Notes: generated by a model not told the origin, from the sequence alone. Shown: positions 46,501-57,322, counted from the first letter of the stretch. The stretch: 64,000 bases of DNA from Isoetes taiwanensis (GCA_021234155.1 JAJEKV010000036.1:6409079-6473078), one strand, 5' to 3'. Numbers and translations are program-made.

Positions 46501-46577
46501 AGAACCGTTATTCTCTTGTAGTGCAAGGCGCCTATTTACTTAAAACCTTCACGTATTTCAGACTTTTTCTAATTATT

Positions 46578-46646
46578 GGTCTCACAGGTAGCGCCTCGTT
46601 CAAAAACTAGAGTTTAGTTTTTAGACCAGGCGCTACATGTGAGATC
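46578..46646. repeat. 69-bp foldback repeat, copy 1
   Basis: GGTCTCACAGGTAGCGCC at the left pairs with GGCGCTACATGTGAGATC at the right, around an AT-rich loop. The same 69-bp unit recurs at 49,381-49,449. Outer arms (TATTTACTTAAAAC near 46,531 and GTTTTAAGTAATTTA near 46,654) extend the inverted repeat, as in a MITE. Confidence 0.8.
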
Positions 46647-46679
46647 TTACACAGTTTTAAGTAATTTAAGTGATTTAAA

Positions 46680-48060
46680 CATACTATTCTAACTAACTAG
46701 TAAGGCCCAGCCTGTAAATGTCTTGGCCCAAATGAGAAAAGCTTGTACGAATATGCATAATACTTTTTATTAAGTGCTCAATAAATCAAAAGTCCTATCT
46801 ATTGAATGGTCAATTGATCAAAGGTTTCCATTATAGGTGCTTGTATTGCGATTCGAGCCCATTAGTCACATATTATCCCCACCCAAATTTGAAAATGGAA
46901 AGGCGTGCACAGAAGAAATCCTTTGCTGTGAAATAGGGTTTGGAGCTATGGCCGTTGACGGGAAAGTCGATACCTCAGCTTGTGAATTATGTAACCCATA
47001 TGAAGAAGTAAGAAAAAATTTCATCACTAAGATGCTAGCATGAGATGCAGTCCTAAATTACCTCTTATAAATATGATGCATCACCATAAGGAAAAGAAGA
47101 TCTTTGTCAAGCTTGTAAAGAGTTTTGCAATTTAGATGCATTGAAGTCGAGACAACATGCATTTGAGCGCAAGAGTATGTTATGGCCTACCATGTCTCCT
47201 TTTTAAGTTATTTTCTACGCTATTAACATATAGTTAACATAGAGGACATGCCTTGAACATGCATTTGACATCATCCATAAGGCAGATGATTAGCAGTGGA
47301 TTAGTTGAGTAATGAGACTTACAGGAATGTATAAATCTGTCCATCGTTAAGACATTATCGAAAATAATTGTGACTGAAAGCCATGGATTCACATAAAAAA
47401 TTTACATGGTAGCTATTTGAACCTAGTATCTTCTCTTAGAAACATGATACACAATCAGATAGGCATCCAAATTCTTCATAACTCAATATGCTGAGGATAC
47501 TCAAGAAATCTGACATTGATTTTCTTCTGTTCTGCAGAACATAGAGAATGTAATAGTTATGCATCTTGTAAATCATAAACTTGTTAGCTGTGAACATGAT
47601 GCAGCTACCTATAGTAGAAACAATCAAGATTTGCAAGAATGGAAAAATGTGTTTTGATGTAGCCCATTTTCTCTGTATCTTCAGAAGTAGCTGCCAGATC
47701 ATTTGGAATACCACCATCACATTCTAGCATAAACCTACTCTAAAGAACACATGTGAGTTTTGAAATATCTACCAGAGTTGTTTCTTTATCTCAGGACCCT
47801 GTAATATGGTAATCTTGGGCAGTGAGTGACCTTCAGATCTGTCGTGGGAAGGCCGTGTTTGCACACCTCCAACTGGTTTCTTCTGACGACTCTTCTCTTT
47901 GAATGGCTTGTCTGTACCCCTACATTGCAAAAATGTTGAGACCTTACGCCTTTAGGCTAAACTAAAATTTGTACTCAAAAAAGACATACCTGGTTCTAAA
48001 AACGTGAGCCAAACAATGTATCCATGGGGAATGATAGTTTTCTTTACTGCTCAGTCTGGC
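46680..48060. other. Intergenic, no gene recognised
   Basis: Short frames at 46,837-47,043 (with Cys pairs CCEIGF and CELCNPY) and 47,436-47,720 do not match any family I know. Otherwise AT-rich non-coding DNA. Confidence 0.35.
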
Positions 48061-48077
48061 CTGTTACCTCCTCTGCA

Positions 48078-48164
48078 GAATACACAGCAGTAGGTCATCT
48101 GACACAGAAGAGTGATGTGTATGCATTTGGAATGCTTCTGCTAGAGATACTCTCCTAGATACTT
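48078..48164 (+). pseudogene. Protein kinase C-lobe exon fragment
   Basis: After a good acceptor (TCCTCTGCAG, ending at 48,079) the sequence reads EYTAVGHLTQKSDVYAFGML then LLEILS and a stop. This is kinase subdomains VIII-IX, with the invariant Asp in SDVYAFG. Only this exon-sized piece is evident. Orientation matches the N-lobe fragment at 24.8 kb. Confidence 0.7.
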
Positions 48165-49637
48165 GGTCTGTGGCAAGATTATCCATGTATTTGAAAAAGG
48201 TGCTCCAAGTAATAGCGCAACTTTGATTGATCTGCTGCAAATTTGTTGCTCTTACTCAAATCCAATGCCAATGCTTAACTTAGAACACTTTCCATGGGAG
48301 TTGGGCCACAAATGTGCCATTCTTTGGCTGTGAAATCACAAATCCCCCCCGGCCCTTTCTTTGTTAGGAGCTCTGCCATATCATATGATATGATATGTAT
48401 TGATCCCACAAAAGGAGAATGCCTACATATCTAAGTTAGCTCATAAAAAGTACCATCCAGGGTTGAAAATCACTTTGAAAATCGCCATGTTCTTATCAGC
48501 TAAGCATCAGACTCTTGTCCCATGCATAATAACAAAGAAAAATGTTTGGAAAAGTGTGAACAGACCTAGTGCCAAAGATGCCTGTGATTATGGTTGACAT
48601 TAAAGAGTATGATCAATGGTCATGATTTACCTCTTCATCAGGGTAAAGGAAGGTTCCTGGCAGTAAGTTGTGGCCTAAGACTAACACCCAACAAAAAAAA
48701 GGAAAAGAAAGGCATGGACATAAGATTGAATCCTTACCTTCAAGAAGCTATGGCAGTGCTGGTGCATGACAAAAGAAAGAAAAGTGCACGAAATTTCCTG
48801 AACACCTGGAGCTTTCCGGAAACATCTGTTGGCAACAACAGTCTGCAAACATACGGTGCTGTAGCTTCGAACCCAGAAAGGCAGGATCTACATTTTTCGA
48901 AGGGAAAAGGGTCTTGATTTTAGAAGATAGAGTCAGAGCTGAAGGAGAAGAACTCTGAGGCATGGTAAGAACAAAAAGATGGGAAAAATTAGAAGATCCG
49001 CAGTGCAGAACCCCCACACAATGCAAAACCCTACTCAAGCACTATCTTTGCAACTCGATGTTTCTGTTTTCACCAGCAATGCAGCAATGAATCAAATGTC
49101 ATCTTTGGCGCTGACGTAGATGATAATCCTAGAACCTCCATCGCCCTCTCGTCGTTAGAAAACAGAGTGAGAAAATAGCGAACACAACCCCTTTTTTTCC
49201 TTTTGCCCCCCTTTTTTGTCAACCGTCGGATGGGCCAAACAAATATAAGCCATTGGATCTAGGGCTCGATGCACTACGCACTTACGGTATAACATTATAA
49301 TATAAGATTCTTACCTTAGAACTGGCCTTACCATATTACTTTTCTCAAATTCATCAAGTTTACTGTGTTCTTGGCTCGATGTCTCACAGGTAGCGCCCTG
49401 TTCAAAAATTAAAGTTCAGTTCTTTGACCAGGCGCGACGTGTGAGACCACCTTTCCTGAGGAGGTTTTGGCTCATTCTTTTTAGTCTTATTATGTTCAAA
49501 TTCACTTAACTGTTACTAGCTTAGCATAACTATAAAAATGAGAAAAAAATTTCCCACTTTTCGAGGTTCGAGGATCCTATCAAGATAGTACTACTGGGAG
49601 CATGGTCAATGCTTTGCTCTTGATCTCCAAGAACATT
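48165..49637. other. Intergenic, no gene recognised; includes foldback copy 2
   Basis: Short frames only. Contains the second 69-bp foldback at 49,381-49,449. DNA next to 49,637 is the internal side of the LTR element and is quickly lost. Confidence 0.4.
49381..49449. repeat. 69-bp foldback repeat, copy 2
   Basis: Same unit as 46,578-46,646. The arms GTCTCACAGGTAGCGCC and GGCGCGACGTGTGAGAC are inverted. Sequence outside the unit differs from copy 1. Confidence 0.8.
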
Positions 49638-49649
49638 GCTCTGATACCA
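49638..49649 (-). promoter_or_regulatory. Initiator-Met tRNA primer-binding site
   Basis: GCTCTGATACCA, the reverse complement of TGGTATCAGAGC, lies one base inside the LTR that starts at 49,651. Confidence 0.85.
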
Positions 49650-49650
49650 C

Positions 49651-51130
49651 TGTGACGTCCCCTACTCGTATACGATGCCCGCACTGTATACAAACAGGAG
49701 TTCATCCCCCGCACCAGCTCCCTCCACATATCACTGTGATCGTCTAGAATCCACAGTGGGAAGAATGAAGGGGTCATTTTACCCCGTCTCCCTCAGGGCC
49801 TACCTAGCTGCGGAAGCGTAAACATACACGTCAGTAACATAACATCATATATCCACCTCGAAGGGTGGCACCTCAATATCTGCATAGACAAGATCAGCAC
49901 AATACAAAGGAAGTTCCTACCCAAGGCTCAGACTCCAGGGGGATGGCCCGACTAGCTTGGGTCTCGAGTTCGGTCAGGGAGCGAGAATCATGACAATGGA
50001 TTGGTGGCATAAGAACATGGCTTAGGGTTGTCCCTCCATCCGCCCCTCATGTGCACACTTTGCGAGTAGGTTGAAAAGTGTTGGAACGGCTGTAGCCGCC
50101 CGGGTGCATAGCCAAAGGGGCTATTCCCGGGTTACATCTCCCGGTCAGATGGGGCGGTAGGGATCACTCCCTCGAGAGATCTACATCTTTGACCCAAGGT
50201 GACTAGAGGCCACCTTGCCCTTATTCGACTTAACCCTTTGGAAGGTGAACACCACCCCACGGGTGTCGAGCCCATGCCTTACCCCACTTTCGGTGGCAAG
50301 CCATTAGACCTAGTCACTCACGATCCCGGTAGACCTTACACACCGGAGGGATCGGTCAAGGGTCGAGAACACGAACCTCATTCTAAGCCCGGTCGGCCCC
50401 TTCACCCACAACCGTGGTGGGCTCATGACCTTGGTAAAACTAGTAATGCACTAAGAGGGACTAGCTAGGAGCATCATCTACTAAGCTTTAAGTCTCTACC
50501 CCCTTCCCAATACAATGAGTCCACGAGAATACATCCGTCCATCATATGAACATAAGTAATAAGAACTAATCTAATACATAGAGTTAGGTTCTTTAGTTAG
50601 AGTCAATCTCGGGATGCTTGGCTACTAAGAGGCGATTTAATAGGCTAAACCCTCTTTGGTTGAAGAAGGCTGGAATAAGGTTTAGGCTATTCAATCGACC
50701 AAATACCCTGATCCCTGGTTCACTCCTCTTGATCCGAAGGCGTCCATGTCTCGTTACGCCGGGATGCGGTCGGAGGGATGATCGACAAGGCGGGCGATAC
50801 GGGCATATCGTGGGAGTTGGAATTGACTCCTCAGGCGCGCGAATCAGAGCTCGGGAGGTCTGTGGGCGAAAAAGGGAATGTTAGGGTTTGGTGCCTTATG
50901 TAGGCTATCAGTTAGGTTTAGGGTTTCCATGACCCTTGGTCTTCCTTTAATGGTTAAAGGTCTAAAGGTGCGCGCATTGCTAAGTGTGCGCACCATTGCA
51001 AGTTGCCCCCTAGGGCATCCTTGCTTGGGTACATCGTCGGTACCGCGTCATTTGGGCCGGCGGCGTGTATGCGTGGCAAGACGCGAGACGGTATACATCT
51101 TGAGACCGTATATTATACTGGAACGTCACA
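49651..51130 (-). mobile_element. Complete LTR, 1,480 bp, minus-strand element
   Basis: Begins TGTGACGT and ends ACGTCACA, so it has the TG...CA ends plus a longer inverted repeat. The adjacent iMet primer-binding site shows that it is a 5' LTR on the minus strand. The internal region is missing beyond about 49,560, so only the LTR edge of the element survives. It is related to the LTR at 4.8 kb. Long LTRs without coding next to them are usual for decayed gypsy or large non-autonomous plant elements. Confidence 0.85.
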
Positions 51131-51255
51131 GTTGATGTACAAACGTCATACGTAGTTCATGTCATGGATTCTGTACATATTTACCATATTTTGACCAACC
51201 TATATTTCTCACATGGGGTTGAATATCAAATCTATAGATATTATTGAAGGATGTT

Positions 51256-51388
51256 ATGTGGAACGGGAAGGGGGAGGGTATTCTTGCCAGCCCCCTGACC
51301 TGCAAAATCTGGGAGCGCCGTTGAGGCATGACCAGATTCTGCAGGTCAGGGGGTTGGCAAGAATGCCGGATCCTTTCCAGCTCCACTA
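51256..51388 (+). ncRNA. Long hairpin, miRNA-precursor-like or foldback element
   Basis: The left arm 51,256-51,312 and right arm 51,331-51,388 are inverted copies with an 18-base loop. The inner part (ATTCTTGCCAGCCCCCTGAC to CTGG, against CCAG to GTCAGGGGGTTGGCAAGAAT) pairs over about 32 bp with only two mismatches. The outer part pairs less well. Size and mismatch pattern fit a young plant MIRNA or a foldback transposon. I do not recognise the arm as a known miRNA. Confidence 0.55.
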
Positions 51389-52040
51389 CGTCAAGGTAAG
51401 CCTACTTGATTTTCTCGGTTTTCTGCATGCCATTTTTCATTCTGGATAAGAACGATCCTTGAATCAGTAGGAATCAATATCCACCTACCTTGACATATTG
51501 AGTATATAGAATACCAATTTTAAAGGTACTAGTTGATAATCCCAAGATAGAAAATGAAGTTCTTATGTAAAGGTCTATGCAACTTGGAGGACCGTAAAGA
51601 TGGTTTTTGAGCACCAGGAGTAGTAGTGGAAATTACCTCTATGTTTATGCTACCCCCTATACAATACTCTAGGCCTATAGGATTATGTTTTTATGGAATT
51701 TCCATCATGTGATGTTCCTAAAGTCTGTTTTGAATGAAAGTTTTATGTAGACATTTGTTAGATGCAAATTTAATTTCAAGCTTTTTAATCCATGATTGCT
51801 TTAGTTTAGAGAAAGTTGCCAAAATACCCTTATTGTTTGTTATTGAAATGCCCCTGAACCAAGGCATTTCGGTAATAAATGATAATAACGTTTCTATGAA
51901 AATCGGAATGCAGTTGTGTCGTTCAAACGAATTGAAGATAATAAGTCGTATTTAATTAAAGTGGGACAAATCTCGAATTTTGGGACTCAGACTGAAAATG
52001 AGACTCATACTGACAAATTTTTTTTCATTGAATCGTTGTT
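51389..52040. other. Intergenic, no gene recognised
   Basis: AT-rich single-copy-looking DNA without long frames. Confidence 0.35.
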
Positions 52041-52045
52041 AGATC

Positions 52046-52430
52046 AGGGGGAGGGGAAGGGGAAGGGGAGAAGTTGGGGGAGAAGTTGAGAGAAGTAAGG
52101 AAGGGGTTTAGTTAGAAGAAGGGGGGAGGGAGGAAGTTCGAAAAAGGGGTGAGAAGAGTGGGCAAGGGAGGTGAGAGGAGGGTGCAAGGGAGGTGAGTTA
52201 AAAGGGGGGAAGAAGAGGGGCAAGGGGAGGTGAGAGGAGGGTGCAAGGGGGAGGTGAGTTAGGAAAGGGGGGGGTGAGAAGGGGCAAAGGGAGGTGAGAG
52301 GAGGGTGCAAGGGGAGGTGAGTTAGGAAGGGGGTGAGAAGAGGGGGCAAGGGGGGAGGGGAGGGAAGGGGCAAGGGGAGGGAGAGCAAGGGGAGGGGAGG
52401 GAAGTGGCAAGGGGAGGGAGTCTCCCCCAC
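52046..52430 (+). repeat. GA-rich minisatellite, almost pure purine strand
   Basis: About 385 bp made nearly wholly of G and A. It is built from imperfect units of about 60 bp containing GAGGTGAGAGGAGGGTGCAA and GTGAGTTAGGAAGGG. Many G runs could form G-quadruplexes or triplex DNA. The Pro/Leu-rich antisense frames are a product of composition. Confidence 0.9.
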
Positions 52431-52439
52431 CCCCTCCAA

Positions 52440-54055
52440 AATAAAAATAATAATACAATATTCATAATATAAATAAATAAATAAATTACAAATTAATTAA
52501 TTAGAGTTGTCAATGTAATTAAATATATAAATTAGAGAAACATTTACGAGTATGAATTAATTTAGCCTAGACATTAATTTAGCCTTAGACCATTTGTCGC
52601 CTCGCAAGGCGAGAATGTGCATGGACTGCATGTGCATGTTGAATTGTAAACATCATTTTCTCCCCTCTCATGATGTGAAGTGGATGTAAAATGATGACTA
52701 ACTTAAATAATAATCGTTGGCATGCCCAAATACACAACTAAGCCCAAATACAACACAACACAGAACACAAGTGCCTCCATTCTCGACTCGGTAGTCGAGA
52801 ATGAAGCATCCCTTCATCAATAGGAAGAAATGGTCATGCATTTTGCTTTCACGGGGTTTTTTGTAAAACAAAGACCCTACTTGAGTCTTCCCCTTTGTGA
52901 TCCCTGCTGTGATTCGAGCTTGCAGTGCAGACAGCAGATCCGCCAAAAGTGAGAGCATTCAGAAGCTTGTATGCATAGCAAGAAGCGGCGAATCGGAGCG
53001 TTTGGCCGGGGTGTTGTGGCGGCGAGGAGGTGTTTTGATTTGGCGTTATTGCATCCGGACGGGCGGGAACTTGAAAAGCGGTGTCATCTGCGTGCCCATA
53101 TCTCGATGCAACACCGCCCGGTATCGCGTCGATTGCGCATCCTTCATCATCGACCTATGCTCGGAGTATGCACCAAAAACTCATCCTTGTTTTCGCACCA
53201 CCAGGTAATCGGATATTTATCTGCTCACACTCAAAAAATTCAAATCGGACAAAATGCGTTACACTTTTAGACACAAAAAACAGAGGAATTGGTAATGCAA
53301 AAACACAGAACCAAACCTGTGGGGTATAGCTCCGTCGAGGATCCCAAGAGACAATCTGTCGAAGCTCGAGGACTGGTGCTGCATTTCTCCGCCGGAATGC
53401 CGTGCTCTTTGGAAGAATCCCCATGTATGGGGCTTTGGCTTGGGCTTTGGCTTGGCTTGGGCTTTGTATGGGCCCGGTGCTTCTTTATTCATTTTTTTCC
53501 ATTCTTTTCTTTGCCTCTCCCGGCAGCGGCAACAAGGCGCAGGGGCTCCGCCTCCATACAAGCACATTTGAGCTCCATATCCAAGCTCCGTTCCTTGGCT
53601 TTGATCCAAACAGGAAGAGCAGGTTTTTGCCACTATCGCCTGTGCTCTGCTCTGTGCTTTTTTTTTTTTTCCCATTCTTTTCTTTGCCTCTCCGGTGGCA
53701 ACAAAGCTTGAGCGTAAGAAACAATGGAAGAAAGCAAAGCATGAATGACGACTAGCAAAAGAAATGAGCGGCCATACCTTATAAAAAGATCATCCCGCCA
53801 TAGCCTTCTTGCTCCCGATCTTTCCTATTCTTTTTTGTGCATGTATGCCGGTTTCTTGCTCCAACTCTTTCAGATTCTTTTTGCATAGCCCACGATTTTT
53901 GGTAAGTGTTGATTTTGCATAGCCACGATTTTCGGGCGTAAGTGTTGCTTTAACCGCCAAGCGAAATTGATTAGCAAGCCGGTGGGAGATATGGTGTTGG
54001 GGAGCTTCTTCCAAGTGGTACAAAGGAACTTCTGTCTCAAAGGTATGTATCAAAG
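52440..54055. other. Intergenic with T-rich duplications, no gene recognised
   Basis: AATAA-type simple repeats occur at 52,465-52,500, and GGGCTTTGGCTT repeats at 53,430-53,470. A direct repeat of CATTCTTTTCTTTGCCTCTC sits near 53,500 and 53,672. Arg/Cys-rich frames at 52,900-53,330 have no family resemblance. Confidence 0.4.
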
Positions 54056-54233
54056 TTTAAAATTCAACCATAGGGAAAAAAAGGCGGGGTATTAAAAAAA
54101 AGGGGTAAAATAATACGTTGAAAAAAGAAAGTAAAATAAATGATTTTAAAATTCAAGCATGGTAGGAAAAAAGCGGGAATTAGAAAAAAAAAGGGTAAAA
54201 TAATACGTTGAAAAAGAAAGTGTAAAATAAATG
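54056..54233. repeat. Tandem duplication of about 90 bp
   Basis: TTTAAAATTCAA...GGGTAAAATAATACGTTGAAAA...TAAAATAAATG occurs twice in a row (about 54,056-54,141 and 54,146-54,233) with small differences. Confidence 0.85.
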
Positions 54234-54689
54234 CTAATAATATAGGATTATATTTTGACGTGTCCCCATATTTTGCCATGGTGCACGTTTTCTAGGAATA
54301 TATTCTTATTCTAAGGTAAAAATTTAACTTTGCGAAGATCATGATATAATTTACACCTTATTTAACCCATTTTGAAGGTTCAAGACAGGACAATGCATAG
54401 GTCTAATAGGCTCTCATAGGTTATAATGTGCATTATAGGTGCATATGTTGCTATTTACATGTGCATTAGGCATTACTCTTTACATAGCTAAATATGAGCC
54501 CAATGGTCCCGTCTTCATATAGCTATATGGTATGGTCCATTAGAAAGGGGGAGGGTCCATTGGATATGTGTCCATTAGATAATACATGGGGAGGGTCTAT
54601 TTTTCATGGAAAATACGTAGGAAATTTATGGGGAGGGTATTTTTTCATAGAAAATACATAGGATGTTTGAAGGTTATTCATTTTCGACC

Positions 54690-55235
54690 TTCTCGGACTC
54701 TGAGCTTTGAAATTGCCCTTTTTTACTACGAGTCTGCCTTTTAGGACTCGCGAGTGAAAGGCCCTCAAACTTGCATTTTTTAAACTTTAAAGTCGCCTTT
54801 CTCAACTTCATGAAGTCGAAAGGCCTTCTGACCCCCCTAAAATCCGTGTTTACGGCTTTTGGCGGCTTTCGACTCGCGAGTCGAGAAAGGCCTTCGACAC
54901 CTAAAACCTGCGTTCGGCTTTGAGCGCCTTTCGATTTCTTGAGTTGAGAAAGGCCTTCTGATCCCTAAAACTGCGTTTTAAGCTTTTCGCCTTTTCGACT
55001 TCAGTCGAGAAAGGCCTTCCGACCTAAAAAACTGTTTTTTTTAGCTTTGAGCTGCCTTTCTCATTTCATGAGTCGAAAAGGCCTCTCCGAACCCTAAAAC
55101 TGTGTTTTAAGCTTTGGTGCCCTTTTCGACTTCGCTTGAGTCGAGAAAGGCCTTTCCACCCTAAAAACCTGCGTTTTTGGCTTTGGTACGCCTTTCTCGA
55201 CTCGCTGAAGTCGAGAAAGGCTCTCGTGACCTGTA
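54690..55235. repeat. 66-bp minisatellite, each unit with a hairpin
   Basis: About eight units of 61-70 bp. AAGGCC marks recur near 54,757, 54,820, 54,887, 54,950, 55,011, 55,078, 55,148 and 55,218. Each unit contains CCTTTCTCGACT...AGTCGAGAAAGG, an inverted repeat, followed by CCTAAAACTGCGTTTTAAGCTTTG. Units differ by substitutions, so the array is not recent. Confidence 0.88.
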
Positions 55236-55239
55236 TTTT

Positions 55240-56671
55240 CCAAAAATGGCCCTAAGAACTGTGTTTTATTTTAATTTTTTTGCCTGTAGCATCACTTGAC
55301 TAACTTGATTTTGTCTTTTGTAATCCTTATCTCGACCAGATAGTACATGCTTGGGAGCAATGAAAAGACCAGTTCATTGAAGAAAGATGTCGAGAAGAGG
55401 GTGGTGACATCAGTTGGACATACAAGCACGCGTGACCTATGAAGGAACTCCTCATACAAATTTCTATCGTCGTAAGTTGCTCGCGTGACTTGGAATGAGC
55501 TCCACCCCCCGATTTGCACTAGGTGGTTCATGTGTGAAGAGGGTGTAATCATTGTGATAATACGACCACTATGGTCGCTTCACCCACTGTAATATATATT
55601 GTAATGAGCCCATTTATAAATATAAGGTATCTCAAAACTAGTATTTTTTGGTAATTAAGTAAACAATTTGCTTATTTTTTGTTGGAATTTATGATCTCTT
55701 GTCTACCCACCTAAGAAAATAGAGCCAAAATGTAATGGTAAAGGAATTCACCCTCACGCGAAAAACTCTTATTTTGGATGACAAATAAGCCCCAAAACAG
55801 GGACTCGACTCGTTATCCGACAAAAACTGGGAGAAAGCTTGGATGCATAGTAACAGTCAAAAATTTGAATTAAGGACAGTTTTCGGGTCGGGGTGCTCCT
55901 TCTTGTGTAAAATAACAGAGTTCCGAAAAAAAGTGGGAATGGAATGAGTCCCACTTTAATTAAATACGACTTTAATGATTCCAATAAGTATAAGGATTAT
56001 CTGAATTGAAGAAGTTGATGTAAAGCTATGTTGTCTTAAACTCTTAAAATTTTAAAAGGAAAATATGTCATAATTTAATGCTACGGTCTTAAAAAACAAG
56101 TGATATTACACTTGTTGGAAAGCTCTCACCATTGTCTACAATTCATGTGAAAGACACATTTGCATTCCGGTATTTTCATGTATTTTCATGTGAATACCGG
56201 TCTTTATTTATTTTAGCAAAAAATAAAGGTCTTTCGGTAACATTTCCTATAATTTATGATCCTCCAATATAATATGAACATTATCATCTAAGATAAAATT
56301 AGCATCAAAAGGAGAATCTAAGCTTGTATCTTGTCACTAAGATAAAATTAGCATCAAACGGAGAATCTAAGCTTGTATCTTGTCCAATGGATGTTCCATT
56401 GACATTTGAAACCGCTAATACATATAAAATAAAGTTGAGTGTCAATTTATATACACGTCTCGGGATGCATACTTTGACAAAATCCAAAGTGCCCCACCAC
56501 TTCACCAAAAACAGAGGAAGAGGAAGCACCAAAATGGGAATCTACCTTTGCATAGAAGGAGAGGCACCAAAATGGCTGGTTCTAAGTTCCCAATTCATGA
56601 GGAAGCACCAAAAATGGATGGTTCCTAGGTTCCCATTTCCAAAGACTTGAGTTTACAAGACTTGAGTAAAC
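55240..56671. other. Intergenic, no gene recognised; one 49-bp tandem duplication
   Basis: A perfect-looking 49-bp duplication lies at 56,288-56,384 (unit CTAAGATAAAATTAGCATCA...). No coding frame with family resemblance. Confidence 0.45.
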
Positions 56672-57322
56672 TCATATGGAGAGGCGCCTGGAACGAAAAG
56701 GCAATGTGAGAGTACGGAGAGAAGAACGCTGGCTCATAGAGGGGTTGAAGAAAGGTTGGGCTTTTCTTCCGCTTCTTCTGCTGGTGGTGTTGGTGCTTCT
56801 AGTGCTAAAGGACCGGAAGAATTCGCGGTTCGGAGTCCAGCAAAACCGCGGCGGAGGCTCATCTTCCTCCTCATCATCCTCTACAATAACATCCAAACCT
56901 TCTTCTGTCCTTAAAACACTTTTCTTCTGAGCTGGAGAAGTAAGAACCAAACATGCCCCATCGAAATTCCCCACAATGCATACCTCAACCCCCAAAGCCC
57001 CCTCCTGGCATTCCAAACTCCACCCCTTGGGTGCAGATCTACGCACAATCGCAGCATCCATCAGAACCTTTTTCTGGCAACGGATTTCCAGCCGGAAAGT
57101 GCCCATAGCACGAACGTGATCTGTTGCAAGGTATGTGAGTATCCGGGATCCAGAATCCGTCTGATCCAGCCGGAACGGAATCGTGGCACATTCTGAAGGG
57201 CTGATTTCGGACCCGTTTATCAGCAGGCTAGAATTGGAAGCCATGGGGCAGATTCTGGCGCTCAGATCAACGGGATTTCCCCTCTTGAGGCTGCAGTAGA
57301 GGACCTTCATATCCAGACCCAT
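56672..57322 (-). CDS. Uncharacterised 216-residue plant protein
   Basis: A single open frame of 216 codons from ATG at 57,322 (MGLDMKVLYCSLKRGNPVDL). The first 110 residues have balanced composition, with IPFRLDQTDSGSRILTYLAT and VRAMGTFRLEI. This pattern reminds me of the N-terminal region of the plant At1g01500-like family, but from memory only. An acidic stretch follows (VEDDEEEDEPPP, about residues 145-156) and then a basic Ser/Arg-rich tail. If it is that family, the usual C-terminal membrane segment is absent. It has no introns in this span. A TATA-like element and a G-box lie upstream, favouring a real gene. Confidence 0.55.
   Translation of the reverse strand: MGLDMKVLYCSLKRGNPVDLSARICPMASNSSLLINGSEISPSECATIPFRLDQTDSGSRILTYLATDHVRAMGTFRLEIRCQKKVLMDAAIVRRSAPKGWSLECQEGALGVEVCIVGNFDGACLVLTSPAQKKSVLRTEEGLDVIVEDDEEEDEPPPRFCWTPNREFFRSFSTRSTNTTSRRSGRKAQPFFNPSMSQRSSLRTLTLPFRSRRLSI

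Larger units (their letters stand above)
41203..46523. mobile_element. CACTA (En/Spm-like) transposon, no transposase visible
   Basis: Begins CACTACAAGAGGATG and ends TTATTCTCTTGTAGTG, the defining CACTA terminal inverted repeat. Both ends carry dense short subterminal repeats in opposite orientation, TCGTCGG-like on the left and GGCGATTTT-like on the right, as expected for transposase binding. Length is 5,321 bp. Flanking triplets are CAT and CAA, so the 3-bp target duplication is imperfect. No TNPD/TNPA-like protein was recognised. The interior holds kinesin-like fragments and duplicated non-coding blocks, so it is a non-autonomous, sequence-capturing copy. Confidence 0.9.

Noticed and set aside
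51162-51449. Similar peptides (CQPPDLQNL) on both strands
   Set aside because: Produced by the inverted repeat of the hairpin, not by genes.
52044-52458. Pro/Leu/Ser-rich minus-strand frames of 86 and 131 codons
   Set aside because: Translation of the GA-rich minisatellite; composition artefact.
56676-56930. Plus-strand 84-codon frame with a hydrophobic stretch
   Set aside because: Antisense shadow of the longer, better-composed minus-strand frame at 56,672-57,322.
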